From: Gaiellasilicea sp963811885
GTDB lineage: Bacteria; Actinomycetota; Thermoleophilia; Gaiellales; Gaiellaceae
Assembly (NCBI GenBank): GCA_963811885.1
Contig: CAWETB010000012.1
Location: forward strand, 327,840-391,839
DNA length: 64,000 nt
Reading direction: 5' to 3'
Position numbers and translations under genes: made by a program. Below the pieces are notes generated by a model. It was not told the origin of the DNA. It did no database searches and saw nothing but the letters and a program-made list of their open reading frames with translations. The first letter of the stretch is position 1; the number at the start of each line of letters is the position of its first letter. Positions 9,069 through 17,161 of this stretch are shown here, in pieces.

Positions 9069-10203
9069 CGAGCACGAGGCGGCCCGCGTCGTCGAGCTCT
9101 CCCGGCAGCTCGGAGACGCGGAACGGCGACTCGGTCGTGACGAGGAATTCGAGCTCCGGTGCGAGCCGGTCCGGGAAGCGGAGCGTCCTGCCCTCGAAGG
9201 AGAGCGTCGTCCCGTCGAGATCGGCGATCACGGTGTCGCGCCGCTCCAGCTCGGTGTCGCCGGTGAGCGTGTCGAGCGCCCGCAGCTCGGAGAGCTGACC
9301 GTCGAGGATCGGGCGTCGGGTGTCGACGAAGCGCGCCCGTGCGCGCGCCCGGACGGCGTCGGCGTCGAGCGTCGGCAGCTCCGGCGGCTCCTCGGCGTCG
9401 ATCGTCTGCCGGAACGCAAGCTCGTTCTCGGCCTCGTCGAGCTCGGCCCGCGCCTCGTCGACCCAGCGCCTGACGTTGATGCCGACCGTGATGTGGAGCG
9501 AGTCCTCGTCCGAGGTCAGCGCCTGATGGAGCCAGCCGCGCGGCAGGTAGAGCGTGTCGCCGGCGCGCAACGTCACGTCCTGCACGGGCTCGGCCGGCTC
9601 ACCGAGCGCCGAGCGGTAGCGCTGGTTCTTCAGCGGCAGCTCCAGCACGGGCTCGTAGACGAGCCAGCGCTTCGAGCCGGCGACCTGGAGCGAGATCACC
9701 TCGTGGGTGTCGTGATGGACCGGCAGGCCCTGTGAGCCCGCCGGCGTGTAATAGGCGTTCGCCTGCACCGGATGGCCGAAGAACGCCTCGAGCCGGCGGC
9801 AGTAGCGGGCGAGCGGCAGCCAGTTGTGGTGCAGCCCCTGGAGCACGATCGTCGCCCCGCGCTCGAACTCCTCGAGCACCCGGGGCACGTCGGCCACGCC
9901 CGTGAACGGCGATGGGCGCCAGGAGAGGTCGGTCGTGTACCCGCTGACGGTCTCGCCCGCCTTGACGAGCCGGAATGCAGGCAGCCGGATCCCCGACTCG
10001 GTGATCAGCCGCTCGACGTCCCGCGTGGAGAGGAGGTCGTCGAAGCGTCCTTCCTCGCCACGCGGAACGATGAGCGGCTGTCGCTCCCAGTACTCCGCGA
10101 GGAACCGCTCGACCTCGAACGGCTCGACCGCGCGCCCGAGAGCGGCGGAGCTACGCGGCGTCCGAGTCGGAGTCGTCCGCGTCGGCGTCGCTCGAGTCGC
10201 CAT
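9016..10203 (-). CDS. JmjC/cupin-type Fe(II) 2-oxoglutarate hydroxylase-like protein
   Basis: About 395 residues, similar to the cupin_4/JmjC group that includes the ribosomal protein uL16 hydroxylase (RoxA/YcfD). Iron ligands are visible as HxD in GLPVHHDTHEV and a later histidine in LPRGWLHQAL. The C-terminal part resembles the winged-helix end of that group. The ATG at 10203 gives an N terminus (MATRATPTRTTPTRTP) that is merely another frame of the acidic ORF at 10151-10309, and it has no Shine-Dalgarno site. Removing one base near 10152 would fuse the acidic ORF to SSAALGRAVEPFEV, giving one gene from 10309. Substrate unknown; peptide or protein hydroxylation is the family expectation. 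Confidence 0.75.
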   Translation of the reverse strand: MATRATPTRTTPTRTPRSSAALGRAVEPFEVERFLAEYWERQPLIVPRGEEGRFDDLLSTRDVERLITESGIRLPAFRLVKAGETVSGYTTDLSWRPSPFTGVADVPRVLEEFERGATIVLQGLHHNWLPLARYCRRLEAFFGHPVQANAYYTPAGSQGLPVHHDTHEVISLQVAGSKRWLVYEPVLELPLKNQRYRSALGEPAEPVQDVTLRAGDTLYLPRGWLHQALTSDEDSLHITVGINVRRWVDEARAELDEAENELAFRQTIDAEEPPELPTLDADAVRARARARFVDTRRPILDGQLSELRALDTLTGDTELERRDTVIADLDGTTLSFEGRTLRFPDRLAPELEFLVTTESPFRVSELPGELDDAGRLVLVRRLVREGFLRRSASGG

Positions 10204-10309
10204 CGGTCGTGTCCGTGTCGTCGCCGTCGGCGTCGTCGGTCGTCTGCGTGATCTCGCCGTCCTCGACGGTGAGGATCTCGTCGTCGGTGAGCGTCGTGGT
10301 CTCGTCCAT
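10151..10309 (-). CDS. 52-residue Asp/Thr-rich acidic ORF, leader or N terminus of the JmjC gene
   Basis: Begins MDETTTLTDDEILTVEDGEI and continues as an almost pure Asp/Thr/Ser/Gly tail ending DSDSDAA. A near-perfect Shine-Dalgarno sequence (AAGGAGGAG) lies 2 bases before the ATG, stronger than any other in this part of the window. It overlaps the start of the JmjC ORF in another frame. Two readings are possible: a separate acidic peptide, perhaps a substrate of the hydroxylase; or, given the many one-base insertions in this sequence, the true N terminus of the hydroxylase. The second is simpler. Confidence 0.55.
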   Translation of the reverse strand: MDETTTLTDDEILTVEDGEITQTTDDADGDDTDTTDGDSSDADADDSDSDAA

Positions 10310-10350
10310 TGCTCCTCCTTGGCGGCTGGACTTCAGAGCGGCGGACGTTA

Positions 10351-10905
10351 CTACAGGTGGTACGCGTGATCGGTGAACCAGACGACGCGCTTGAACTCGT
10401 CCGGCGCGTCCTTCTCGCCGACGAACGTGCCGAAGACGACGCGGACCCAGCTGCCGTCGACGAGCGATCCCGGCGCGCTCATCGTCGTCCGCCAGGTCTG
10501 GCCCGGCTGCAGGAACGTCGGCGGGGCGGGATCGAGCTCGACCGCGCGTCGGATCGCCGGCAGCACACCCTGGCGATTCGCCTCCTGGACCGTCTTCAGG
10601 TCACCCGTGGGAAAGAGCATCAGGCCGAAGCTGTAGTCGCCGGGGCCGGTCTCGATCTCGAACCGGAGGTCGGTGTGGTTGGTGACCGCGATGCGGGCCG
10701 ACCAGCCGTCGAGGGTGACGGCGAGCGTCTCGACCTCGAAGACGAGCCGCTGGCCGATCCGCGTGGGATGAAACTCACGCCAGTTGAGCTCGGCGCGCTG
10801 CGGCTCGGCCGCGTGCACCGACACCGCCGGGCGGCTGCCGGTGTCGGCCGTGCCGCAGCCTCCCAGCGCGAGGGCGAGCGCGAGCAGGGCGATGGTTCGG
10901 CGCAC
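10351..10905 (-). CDS. Lipoprotein of unknown function
   Basis: Exported lipoprotein of 184 residues. With the GTG start at 10905 it begins VRRTIALLALALALGGC: a basic n-region, a hydrophobic core and a lipobox (LGGC). An ATG at 10929 would add eight non-signal-like residues; the GTG also has a TACATT box 6 bases upstream. The mature part (NWREFHPTRIGQRLVFEVE, later AVTNHTDLRFEIE) looks like a beta-sandwich of the kind found in extracellular lipoproteins (DUF4352-like). No catalytic motif is seen. It is divergent from sucC. Confidence 0.65.
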   Translation of the reverse strand: MRRTIALLALALALGGCGTADTGSRPAVSVHAAEPQRAELNWREFHPTRIGQRLVFEVETLAVTLDGWSARIAVTNHTDLRFEIETGPGDYSFGLMLFPTGDLKTVQEANRQGVLPAIRRAVELDPAPPTFLQPGQTWRTTMSAPGSLVDGSWVRVVFGTFVGEKDAPDEFKRVVWFTDHAYHL

Positions 10906-10911
10906 CCGGCC

Positions 10912-10917
10912 AATGTA
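10912..10917 (-). promoter_or_regulatory. Leaderless -10 box TACATT for the lipoprotein gene
   Basis: On the minus strand TACATT lies 6 bases before the GTG at 10905, the same arrangement as at ahcY and the aminotransferase. It decides the start of the lipoprotein gene. Confidence 0.5.
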
Positions 10918-10930
10918 CGCAGTGTTCATC

Positions 10931-10936
10931 TAGACT
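10931..10936 (+). promoter_or_regulatory. -10 box TAGACT for sucC
   Basis: TAGACT lies 10 bases before the TTG start at 10947. The same TAGACTCGCC sequence recurs before both copies of the duplicated dehydrogenase gene (48797 and 52903). Confidence 0.5.
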
Positions 10937-10946
10937 CGCCGTCGCT

Positions 10947-12089
10947 TTGGACCTCTACGAGTATCAGGGCAAGCAGCTCTTCAAGCGCTTCGGCATCCCC
11001 GTCTCGGACGGGAGGCCGGCCAAGACCCCCGAGGAGGCGCGCGCCGCGGCCGAGGAGCTCGGCGGCCCGGTCGTCGTCAAGGCGCAGGTGCTGACGGGCG
11101 GCCGCGGCAAGGCCGGCGGGATCAAGCTCGCCGACGACCCGGCCGACGCGGAGGAGAAGGCGAAGCAGATCCTCGGTCTCGACATCCGCGGCCACGTCGT
11201 GCGCACGCTCTGGATCGAGCAGGCCTCCGACATCGAGAAGGAGTACTACCTCTCGATCACCTTCGACCGCGGCGTCAAGAAGCCGCTCTTCATGTTCACG
11301 ACGCAGGGCGGGATGGACATCGAGGAGGTCGCGGAGAAGACGCCCGACGCGCTCGTCCGCCTCCACGTCGACCCGCTCGAGGGCTTCCAGCCCTGGCAGG
11401 CTCGCCGGCTGATCTACGGCGCCGGCGTCGAGGACCCGAGCGAGCAGAAGCAGATCGCGGCGATCGTCGGGAAGCTCTACGACGCGTTCGTCGGCGCCGA
11501 CGCGATGCTCTGCGAGATCAACCCGCTGATCGTGACGCCGGACGGCGAGGTGAAGGCGCTCGACTCCAAGTTCACGGTCGACGACAACGCGCTCTACAAG
11601 CACCCCGACATCGCCGAGATGCGCGACATCGAGGCCGCCGACCCGCTCGAGGCGCTCGCGCGTGAGAAGGGCGTCACCTACGTCAAGCTCGACGGCGAGG
11701 TGGGGATCCTCGGCAACGGCGCGGGGCTCGTGATGTCGACGCTGGACGTGATCGCGCTCGTCGGCGGCCAGCCGGCGAACTTCTGCGACCTCGGCGGCGG
11801 CGGCGACGCGGAGGGCGTGGTGGACGCGCTCGAGGTGATCACCCGCGACCCGCAGGTGAAGTCGATCTTCTTCAACATCTTCGGCGGGATCACGCGCTGC
11901 GACGAGGTCGCGCGCGGCATCCTCGCCGCGCTCGAGCGGATGACGATCGAGCAGCCGATCGTCGTGCGGCTCGACGGCACGAACGCAGAGGAGGGCCGGA
12001 AGGTCCTCGCCGACGCGGCGCCGCCGAACGTCTACGCCGAGGCGACGATGCTCGACGGCGCGCGCAAAGCGGTGGAGCTCGCTCGATGA
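10947..12089 (+). CDS. sucC: SucC, succinate-CoA ligase beta subunit
   Basis: Beta chain of the TCA cycle enzyme that interconverts succinyl-CoA and succinate with nucleotide phosphorylation. 380 residues, normal length. It starts with TTG at 10947 (MDLYEYQGKQLFKRFGIP), supported by the -10 box 10 bases upstream. The ATP-grasp domain includes VVVKAQVLTGGRGKAGGIK, and the C-terminal domain has GNGAGLVMSTLDVI and FNIFGGITRCDEVA, which bind nucleotide and interact with the alpha chain. The stop overlaps an ATG (ATGA) of the methyltransferase gene, which separates it from sucD. Confidence 0.96.
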   Translation: MDLYEYQGKQLFKRFGIPVSDGRPAKTPEEARAAAEELGGPVVVKAQVLTGGRGKAGGIKLADDPADAEEKAKQILGLDIRGHVVRTLWIEQASDIEKEYYLSITFDRGVKKPLFMFTTQGGMDIEEVAEKTPDALVRLHVDPLEGFQPWQARRLIYGAGVEDPSEQKQIAAIVGKLYDAFVGADAMLCEINPLIVTPDGEVKALDSKFTVDDNALYKHPDIAEMRDIEAADPLEALAREKGVTYVKLDGEVGILGNGAGLVMSTLDVIALVGGQPANFCDLGGGGDAEGVVDALEVITRDPQVKSIFFNIFGGITRCDEVARGILAALERMTIEQPIVVRLDGTNAEEGRKVLADAAPPNVYAEATMLDGARKAVELAR

Positions 12090-12726
12090 CCGACTGGAGC
12101 TCTCGCGAGCCGAGGCCTACCGGAACGCGCCCGAGCAGCGCGAGGGCGAGGATCTCGACCTGATCGTGCGCTGGGCCGAGGGCTCGCGCACGGCGCTCGA
12201 CGTCGCCACCGGCGGCGGCCACGTGGCGCGGCGGCTGCGCGACGCCGGCCTGCAGGTCGTCAGCGCCGATCCGGCGCCGGGGATGCAGCCGGACGTGATC
12301 TGCCGCGCCGAGGATCTCCCGTTCGCCGACGGCGCCTTCGACCTCGTCGTCTCCCGGATCGCGCCGCACCACTTCGAGGACGTCGCTGCCGCAGTCACCG
12401 AGATGGCGCGCGTCGCGAACGACCTCGTCGTCGTCGAGGACACGCTCTACGTCAGCGAGGAGGTCGAGGAGGCCGAGAGGCTGCGCGACCCGACGCACGT
12501 CCGTTCCTACTCCGAGGTGGAGTGGCGGGAGCTGCTCGAGGCCGCCGGGCTCGAGGTCGAGCAGGTCGAGGCCTTCGAGAAGCGTCATCCGCTCGAGGCC
12601 TGGCTCGACCGCTCCGCCACGCCGGACGACGACCGGCCGCGCGTGCAGGAGCTGCTCGCGGACCAGATCGAGGGGGACGAGTACGTGGACACGAAGCTCG
12701 TGATCAAGGCACGGAAGGCGGCCTAG
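12086..12726 (+). CDS. Class I SAM-dependent methyltransferase (probable frame break near the start)
   Basis: Methyltransferase of the UbiE/type 11 group. SAM-binding motif I is ALDVATGGGHVARRL, the acidic residue after strand 2 is in VVSADPAPGM, and motif IV is FDLVVSRIAPHHF. The ORF of the conserved part has no start codon. The ATG at 12086, overlapping the sucC stop as ATGA, is one base out of frame, so one base is probably missing near 12100; correction gives 213 residues. It lies between sucC and sucD and shares one base with the sucD GTG, so it is probably translationally coupled. The substrate is unknown. Confidence 0.75.
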
Positions 12727-13598
12727 TGGCGATCATCGTCGACAAGGACACGAAGCTCGTCGTCCAGGGCCTCACCGGCTCCGAGGGCTCCTTCCACGGC
12801 CTGCGCAACAAGCGCTACGGCACCCAGGTCGTCGCCGGCGTCACGCCCGGCAAGGGCGGCCAGGACGTCGAGGGGATCCCCGTCTTCGACACCGTCGCGG
12901 CCGCCGTCGCCGAGACGGGCGCGAACACGACGATGGTCTTCGTCCCCGCCCGCTTCGCCGCCGACGCGATCTACGAGGCCGTCGACGCCGGGATCGAGAC
13001 GGTGATCTGCATCGCCGAGGGCCTGCCGGCGCACGAGATGCTGCAGATCTACAACTTCATCCGGCCGAAGGGCGTGACCATGCTCGGGCCGAACTGCCCC
13101 GGCGCGTTGTCGCCCGGGAAGGCGAACGTCGGGATCATCCCGGCCGAGATCTTCACCGAGGGGAACATCGGCCTCGTCTCCCGCTCCGGGACGCTGACGT
13201 ACCAGATCGGCCATGAGCTGACGCAGATGGGACTCGGCAACTCGACCATCGTCGGGATCGGCGGCGACCCGGTCGTCGGCTCGTCGTTCATCGACGTGCT
13301 CGGCAAGTTCCAGGACGACCCGCAGACCGAGTACGTGGTCATGGTCGGGGAGATCGGCGGCGACGAGGAGGAGAAGGCGGCGGCGTTCATCGAGGAGAAG
13401 ATGACGAAGCCGGTCGTCGCCTACATCGCCGGCTTCACGGCGCCGCCCGGGAAGACGATGGGCCACGCAGGCGCGATCATCTCCGGCTCGTCCGGTACAG
13501 CCCAGGGGAAGAAGGAAGCGCTCGAGGCGAAGGGCATCCGCGTCGGCACCTCGCCGACGGAGGCAGCGGAGCTCGTCGCCGAAGTCGCGCGCGGCTGA
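12726..13598 (+). CDS. sucD: SucD, succinate-CoA ligase alpha subunit
   Basis: Alpha chain of succinyl-CoA synthetase, 290 residues. The GTG at 12726 shares one base with the methyltransferase stop. CoA-binding Rossmann region: VQGLTGSEGSFHGLRNKRYG. The phospho-histidine loop is GHAGAI at about residue 246, near the C terminus, followed by SGSSGTAQGKKEALEAKG. All family landmarks are present and the frame is intact. Together with sucC it gives a complete enzyme. An alpha/beta hydrolase gene starts at the next base. Confidence 0.96.
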   Translation: MAIIVDKDTKLVVQGLTGSEGSFHGLRNKRYGTQVVAGVTPGKGGQDVEGIPVFDTVAAAVAETGANTTMVFVPARFAADAIYEAVDAGIETVICIAEGLPAHEMLQIYNFIRPKGVTMLGPNCPGALSPGKANVGIIPAEIFTEGNIGLVSRSGTLTYQIGHELTQMGLGNSTIVGIGGDPVVGSSFIDVLGKFQDDPQTEYVVMVGEIGGDEEEKAAAFIEEKMTKPVVAYIAGFTAPPGKTMGHAGAIISGSSGTAQGKKEALEAKGIRVGTSPTEAAELVAEVARG

Positions 13599-14444
13599 GT
13601 GCAGCTGGACGGGCTGTTCTGCCGCGAGGTGGGCGAGGGCCCGCCGATCGTGGCCGTTCACGGCGGGCCTGACTTCGACCACTGCTACTTCCTGCCGGAG
13701 CTCGACCGGCTCGCGGACTCGTTCCGTCTCGTCTACTACGACCAGCGCGGCCGCGGCCGGTCGGCGGCCGGCGTCCGTCCGGAGGACGTCACGCTCCGGT
13801 CCGACGTCGAGGACCTCGACCGCCTGCGGCGCCGCTTGGGGCTCGAGTCGATCGCGGTGCTCGGGCACTCGTGGGGAGGCGTCGTCGCGATGGAGTACGC
13901 GATCCGGCATCCCGATCGGGTCTCGCAGCTGATCCTGCTGGACACCGCTCCCGCGTCGGCCGGCGACTGGCGGAGGCTGCGGGAGTCGTTCGCCGAGCGT
14001 CGCCCGGCCGAGGATCAGGCTGAGATGGCCGCAATCGCCGCAACCGATGCGTACCAGCGAGGCGACCTGGAGGCGGAGGCCGCGTACTACCGGATCCACT
14101 TCAGGATGACGCTGCGACGACCGGACCTCCTCGACGCGCTCGTGGCGCGACTCCGTGCCAACTTCACCGAGGAAGGCGTCCTCCTTGCGCGCGCGATCGA
14201 GGATCGGCTGTACGAGGAGACATCCGGCTCGCCGGAGTGGGATCTCTTTCCGGCGCTACGAGCGCTCGCCGTCCCGACCCTGGTGCTGCACGGCGAGCAC
14301 GACTTCGTCCCGGTCGAGCTGGCCGCGCGGATCGCCGAAGCGGTTCCGGGAGCGCGCCTCTCGGTGCTGCCCGGCTGCGGCCACTTCACCTACCTCGAGG
14401 CGCCGGAGGCGGTCTTCGAGGAGATCTCCCGCTTCTGCGGCTAG
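13599..14444 (+). CDS. Alpha/beta hydrolase, proline iminopeptidase-like
   Basis: Cytosolic alpha/beta hydrolase of 281 residues. The oxyanion strand motif is VHGGPDFDH, the nucleophile elbow is GHSWGG, and the acid and histidine are in LHGEHDFVP and GCGHFTYLEAPE. DQRGRGRS is typical of proline iminopeptidase and related hydrolases (peptidase S33 group). GTG at 13599 directly follows the sucD stop, so it is the last gene of the suc transcript. Substrate cannot be told; peptidase, esterase and epoxide-hydrolase-like activities all occur in this family. Confidence 0.8.
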   Translation: MQLDGLFCREVGEGPPIVAVHGGPDFDHCYFLPELDRLADSFRLVYYDQRGRGRSAAGVRPEDVTLRSDVEDLDRLRRRLGLESIAVLGHSWGGVVAMEYAIRHPDRVSQLILLDTAPASAGDWRRLRESFAERRPAEDQAEMAAIAATDAYQRGDLEAEAAYYRIHFRMTLRRPDLLDALVARLRANFTEEGVLLARAIEDRLYEETSGSPEWDLFPALRALAVPTLVLHGEHDFVPVELAARIAEAVPGARLSVLPGCGHFTYLEAPEAVFEEISRFCG

Positions 14445-15685
14445 CCGGCCGACCAGCTCGACTCGAACGCGCGCTGCTTCTCCGTCGCCTCGCCCAGCGA
14501 GAGCCCGAGCGTCGCCAGCTTCGTCCGCGCGATCTCGCGGTCGAGCTCGTCCGGGAAGCCGTGCAGCCCGGCCTCGAGCCCGCCGCGGGCGAGCAGGTGC
14601 GCCGCGAGCGCCTGCACGGAGAAGGAGAGGTCCATGATCTCGACCGGGTGGCCGTCGCCGCCCGCGACGTTGGTCTGGCGGCCCTCGGCGAGCACGTAGG
14701 CGTGGCCGCCGCCGGGGAGCGCGTGCTCGGTCACGCCCGGCCGCACCTCCTCGCCGTCGCCGAGGCCGTCGATCGCGACCTCGCGCTCGTGGTGGCCGCC
14801 GTTCGCGATCAGGACGCCGTCCTTCAGGAACCGCAGAGCGTCGGCCGGGACGCAGTCGATCGCGCCCGTCGCGGCGATCAGGACGTCCGCATCCGGGAGC
14901 GCCTGCTCGAGCGAGCCGACGCGGTGGCCGTCCATGTGCGCCTCGAGCGCCGCGACCGGGTCGATCTCGACCACGGTCACGCGACCGCCGGCGCCACGGG
15001 CCGCTCGCGCGAGCCCTTTCCCGACCCAGCCGTAGCCGACGATGCAGAACTCGCGGCCGGGGAAGCTCAGGTTCGTGAGCCGGTCGATCGCGGCGAGCGT
15101 CGACTGGCCGGTGCCGTAGCGGTTGTCGAACAGGTGCTTGCAGAGCGCGTCGTTGGCGGCGATCGCCGGGAACGTCAGCTTTCCGGCGGCCTCCATCGCG
15201 CGCAGCCGCGCGACGCCGGTCGTCGTCTCCTCGGTCACGCCCGCGAGCCCTGCCGCGACCTCGGGCCGGTGCTCGACGATCCGCGCCGTCAGCTCGGCGC
15301 CGTCGTCGACGACGATCTCCGGCTCCGTGTCGGCGACCGCGAGCAGGTCGGCGTCGAACTCCTCGCGCGAGGCGCCGTGGCGCGCGTGGACCTCGATCCC
15401 GCGCGCGACGAGCGCGGCGCAGATCGCGTCCTGGGTCGAGCCCGGGTTCGAGCCGGAGGCGACGACCTGCGCGCCCGCGTCGGCGAGCAGCGTCGCCAGG
15501 TACGCGGTCTTCGCCTCGAGATGGACGACGACCGCCACGCGCTTCCCGCGCAGCGCCCCGTCGGAGAGCCGCTCGCGCGCGAGCCGGTTCAGGACGGGCG
15601 AGTGCTTCGCCACCCACGCGATCCGCTGCTCGCCCTGAGGTGCGAGCGACGGGTCGGCGATCTCGGAGCGGGCGGCGGCGTCCAC
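14441..15685 (-). CDS. ahcY: AhcY, adenosylhomocysteinase
   Basis: Hydrolyses S-adenosylhomocysteine to adenosine and homocysteine, clearing the product of methyltransferases. 414 residues, matching the short bacterial/archaeal form rather than the ~480-residue form. Visible features: SNPGSTQDAICAAL (substrate site), NDALCKHLFDNRYGTGQST (catalytic lysine and aspartate region), the NAD-binding GYGWVGKG at 217-224, and NGGHHEREVAI. Starts with GTG at 15685, 6 bases after a TAGATT box on the same strand. It overlaps the convergent hydrolase by four bases. Confidence 0.94.
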   Translation of the reverse strand: MDAAARSEIADPSLAPQGEQRIAWVAKHSPVLNRLARERLSDGALRGKRVAVVVHLEAKTAYLATLLADAGAQVVASGSNPGSTQDAICAALVARGIEVHARHGASREEFDADLLAVADTEPEIVVDDGAELTARIVEHRPEVAAGLAGVTEETTTGVARLRAMEAAGKLTFPAIAANDALCKHLFDNRYGTGQSTLAAIDRLTNLSFPGREFCIVGYGWVGKGLARAARGAGGRVTVVEIDPVAALEAHMDGHRVGSLEQALPDADVLIAATGAIDCVPADALRFLKDGVLIANGGHHEREVAIDGLGDGEEVRPGVTEHALPGGGHAYVLAEGRQTNVAGGDGHPVEIMDLSFSVQALAAHLLARGGLEAGLHGFPDELDREIARTKLATLGLSLGEATEKQRAFESSWSAG

Positions 15686-15691
15686 GGCCGG

Positions 15692-15697
15692 AATCTA
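15692..15697 (-). promoter_or_regulatory. Leaderless -10 box TAGATT for ahcY
   Basis: TAGATT on the minus strand ends 6 bases before the GTG of ahcY. It lies downstream of the strong hairpin at 15714-15751, so ahcY can be expressed independently of the helicase gene. Confidence 0.5.
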
Positions 15698-15713
15698 TCC
15701 GGCGGATGCGAGT

Positions 15714-15751
15714 ACCCCCGCGCGCACCCGTGTCGGGCAGCGCGCGGGGGT
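15714..15751 (-). terminator. Strong hairpin between helicase and ahcY
   Basis: A perfect 12-bp stem (ACCCCCGCGCGC with GCGCGCGGGGGT) encloses a second small stem (CCCG-TGT-CGGG). It lies 20 bases after the helicase stop. There is no T tract, which fits the tract-less hairpins often seen at actinobacterial gene ends. It probably ends the helicase transcript. Confidence 0.6.
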
Positions 15752-15770
15752 GAAGCCCAGAAAGACTGAG

Positions 15771-16961
15771 CTAGATCTTGCGGCGGGGCCGGGAGGGGCC
15801 CCACTTGGAGTTGCGCCGCTTCGACTTGTAGACGAGGCGGGGCGGGGCGACCGTCATGCCCTGGCTGACGAACGTCTCGGTGTGCCCGAGCATCCGCGCC
15901 ACGTGGCTGACCTCGGCCTGCTGCTCGGGGAGGACGAGGGTGACGCCCGTGCCGTTGCGCCCGGCGCGGCCAGTGCGGCCGACACGATGGACGTACGCGG
16001 TGTGCTCCTCCGGCGGGTCGAAGTTGATCACGTGCGTGATGTCGTCGAGGTCGAGGCCGCGGGCAGCGACATCGGTGGCGACGAGCACCTTGACCGTGCC
16101 GTTCTCGAAGCGCTTCAGCGCCCGCTCGCGCTGGTTCTGGTTCATGTCGCCGTGCATCGCGACCGCGGTCACATCGTGACGCGAGAGCTTCTGCACGAGG
16201 CGGTCGGCGCCGCGCTTGGTGCGGACGAAGACCAGGGCGAGCCCGCGCTCCTGCGCGAGCAGGCCGGCGAGTGTCTCCACCTTGTTGTCGGCCGTCACCG
16301 GCAGGAACTGGTGGTCGATCTCACCCTGCTGCTGGTCGATCGTGAGCTCGGCCTCGTAGCGACCGGCGTTCGTCGTGTACGCCTGCGCCAGCTCGCCGAC
16401 CTTGCCGTCGAGCGTGGCCGAGAAGAACATCGTCTGCCGCTCTTTCGGCAGGCGGGCGACGATCCGGTCGACCTGCGGCTGGAAGCCCATGTCGAGCATC
16501 CGGTCGGCCTCGTCGAGGACGAGGATGCGGACTCCGTCGAGCGAGACGATCCTGCGCTCGATGAGATCCTGCAGGCGACCCGGTGTCGCGACGAGGATGT
16601 GCGCGTCGCGGGAGGCCTTGGCCTGCGAGCCGATCGAGATCCCGCCGTACACCGCCGCGACCCGAAGGTCGTGGGCGGGGGCGATCGTGCCGATCTCGGC
16701 CGTCACCTGGGCGGCGAGCTCGCGTGTCGGGACGAGGATCAGGCCGGACGGCCGTGCCTCGGAGCCTTTGAGCCGCTCGACCATCGGGACTGCGAAGGCG
16801 AGCGTCTTGCCGGAGCCCGTCGGCGACTTCGCGAGCACGTCGCGGCCGGCGAGGGCGTCCGGGAGGACGAGGCCCTGGATTCGGAATGGAGCATGGATGT
16901 CGCGCTCGGCGAGCGCTTGCGCGATACGCGCGGACACACCCAGCTCAAGGAAAGACTGCAT
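15771..16961 (-). CDS. DEAD-box ATP-dependent RNA helicase
   Basis: A 396-residue RNA helicase with all core motifs in order: Q motif region FRIQGLVLP, motif I SPTGSGKT, Ia PTRELAAQ, Ib TPGRLQDL, II DEAD, III SAT, IV VFVRTKRGADRL, V ATDVAARGLD and VI HRVGRTGRAGR. The tail is short and basic (KSKRRNSKWGPSRPRRK), suited to RNA binding. The ATG at 16961 has AAGGAG upstream. Family roles are RNA unwinding in ribosome assembly, mRNA decay or cold adaptation; this one cannot be assigned further. The 200-base gap to the divergent aminotransferase holds both promoters. Confidence 0.93.
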   Translation of the reverse strand: MQSFLELGVSARIAQALAERDIHAPFRIQGLVLPDALAGRDVLAKSPTGSGKTLAFAVPMVERLKGSEARPSGLILVPTRELAAQVTAEIGTIAPAHDLRVAAVYGGISIGSQAKASRDAHILVATPGRLQDLIERRIVSLDGVRILVLDEADRMLDMGFQPQVDRIVARLPKERQTMFFSATLDGKVGELAQAYTTNAGRYEAELTIDQQQGEIDHQFLPVTADNKVETLAGLLAQERGLALVFVRTKRGADRLVQKLSRHDVTAVAMHGDMNQNQRERALKRFENGTVKVLVATDVAARGLDLDDITHVINFDPPEEHTAYVHRVGRTGRAGRNGTGVTLVLPEQQAEVSHVARMLGHTETFVSQGMTVAPPRLVYKSKRRNSKWGPSRPRRKI

Positions 16962-17149
16962 TGAGTAGTTGACTCCTTCGTGTTCGGTCGAGATCCGCCT
17001 GCCTCGACCGCCTGCACCTCAAAGCGCAGGGAAAACCGAAGAAGAACAAACCTCACAGGACGACACCACGCCGTCCATGTGAAACAAGGTAGCAGCAGGT
17101 TCGGTCGAGCCGCGTCCACCTCTTTGGGGATCTTGCTGCGCCGAGAAAA

Positions 17150-17155
17150 TAAGGT
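17150..17155 (+). promoter_or_regulatory. Leaderless -10 box TAAGGT
   Basis: TAAGGT ends 6 bases before the GTG at 17162, in the 200-base divergent region that is less GC-rich than its surroundings (AGAAAATAAGG). Confidence 0.5.
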
Positions 17156-17161
17156 GTTCTC

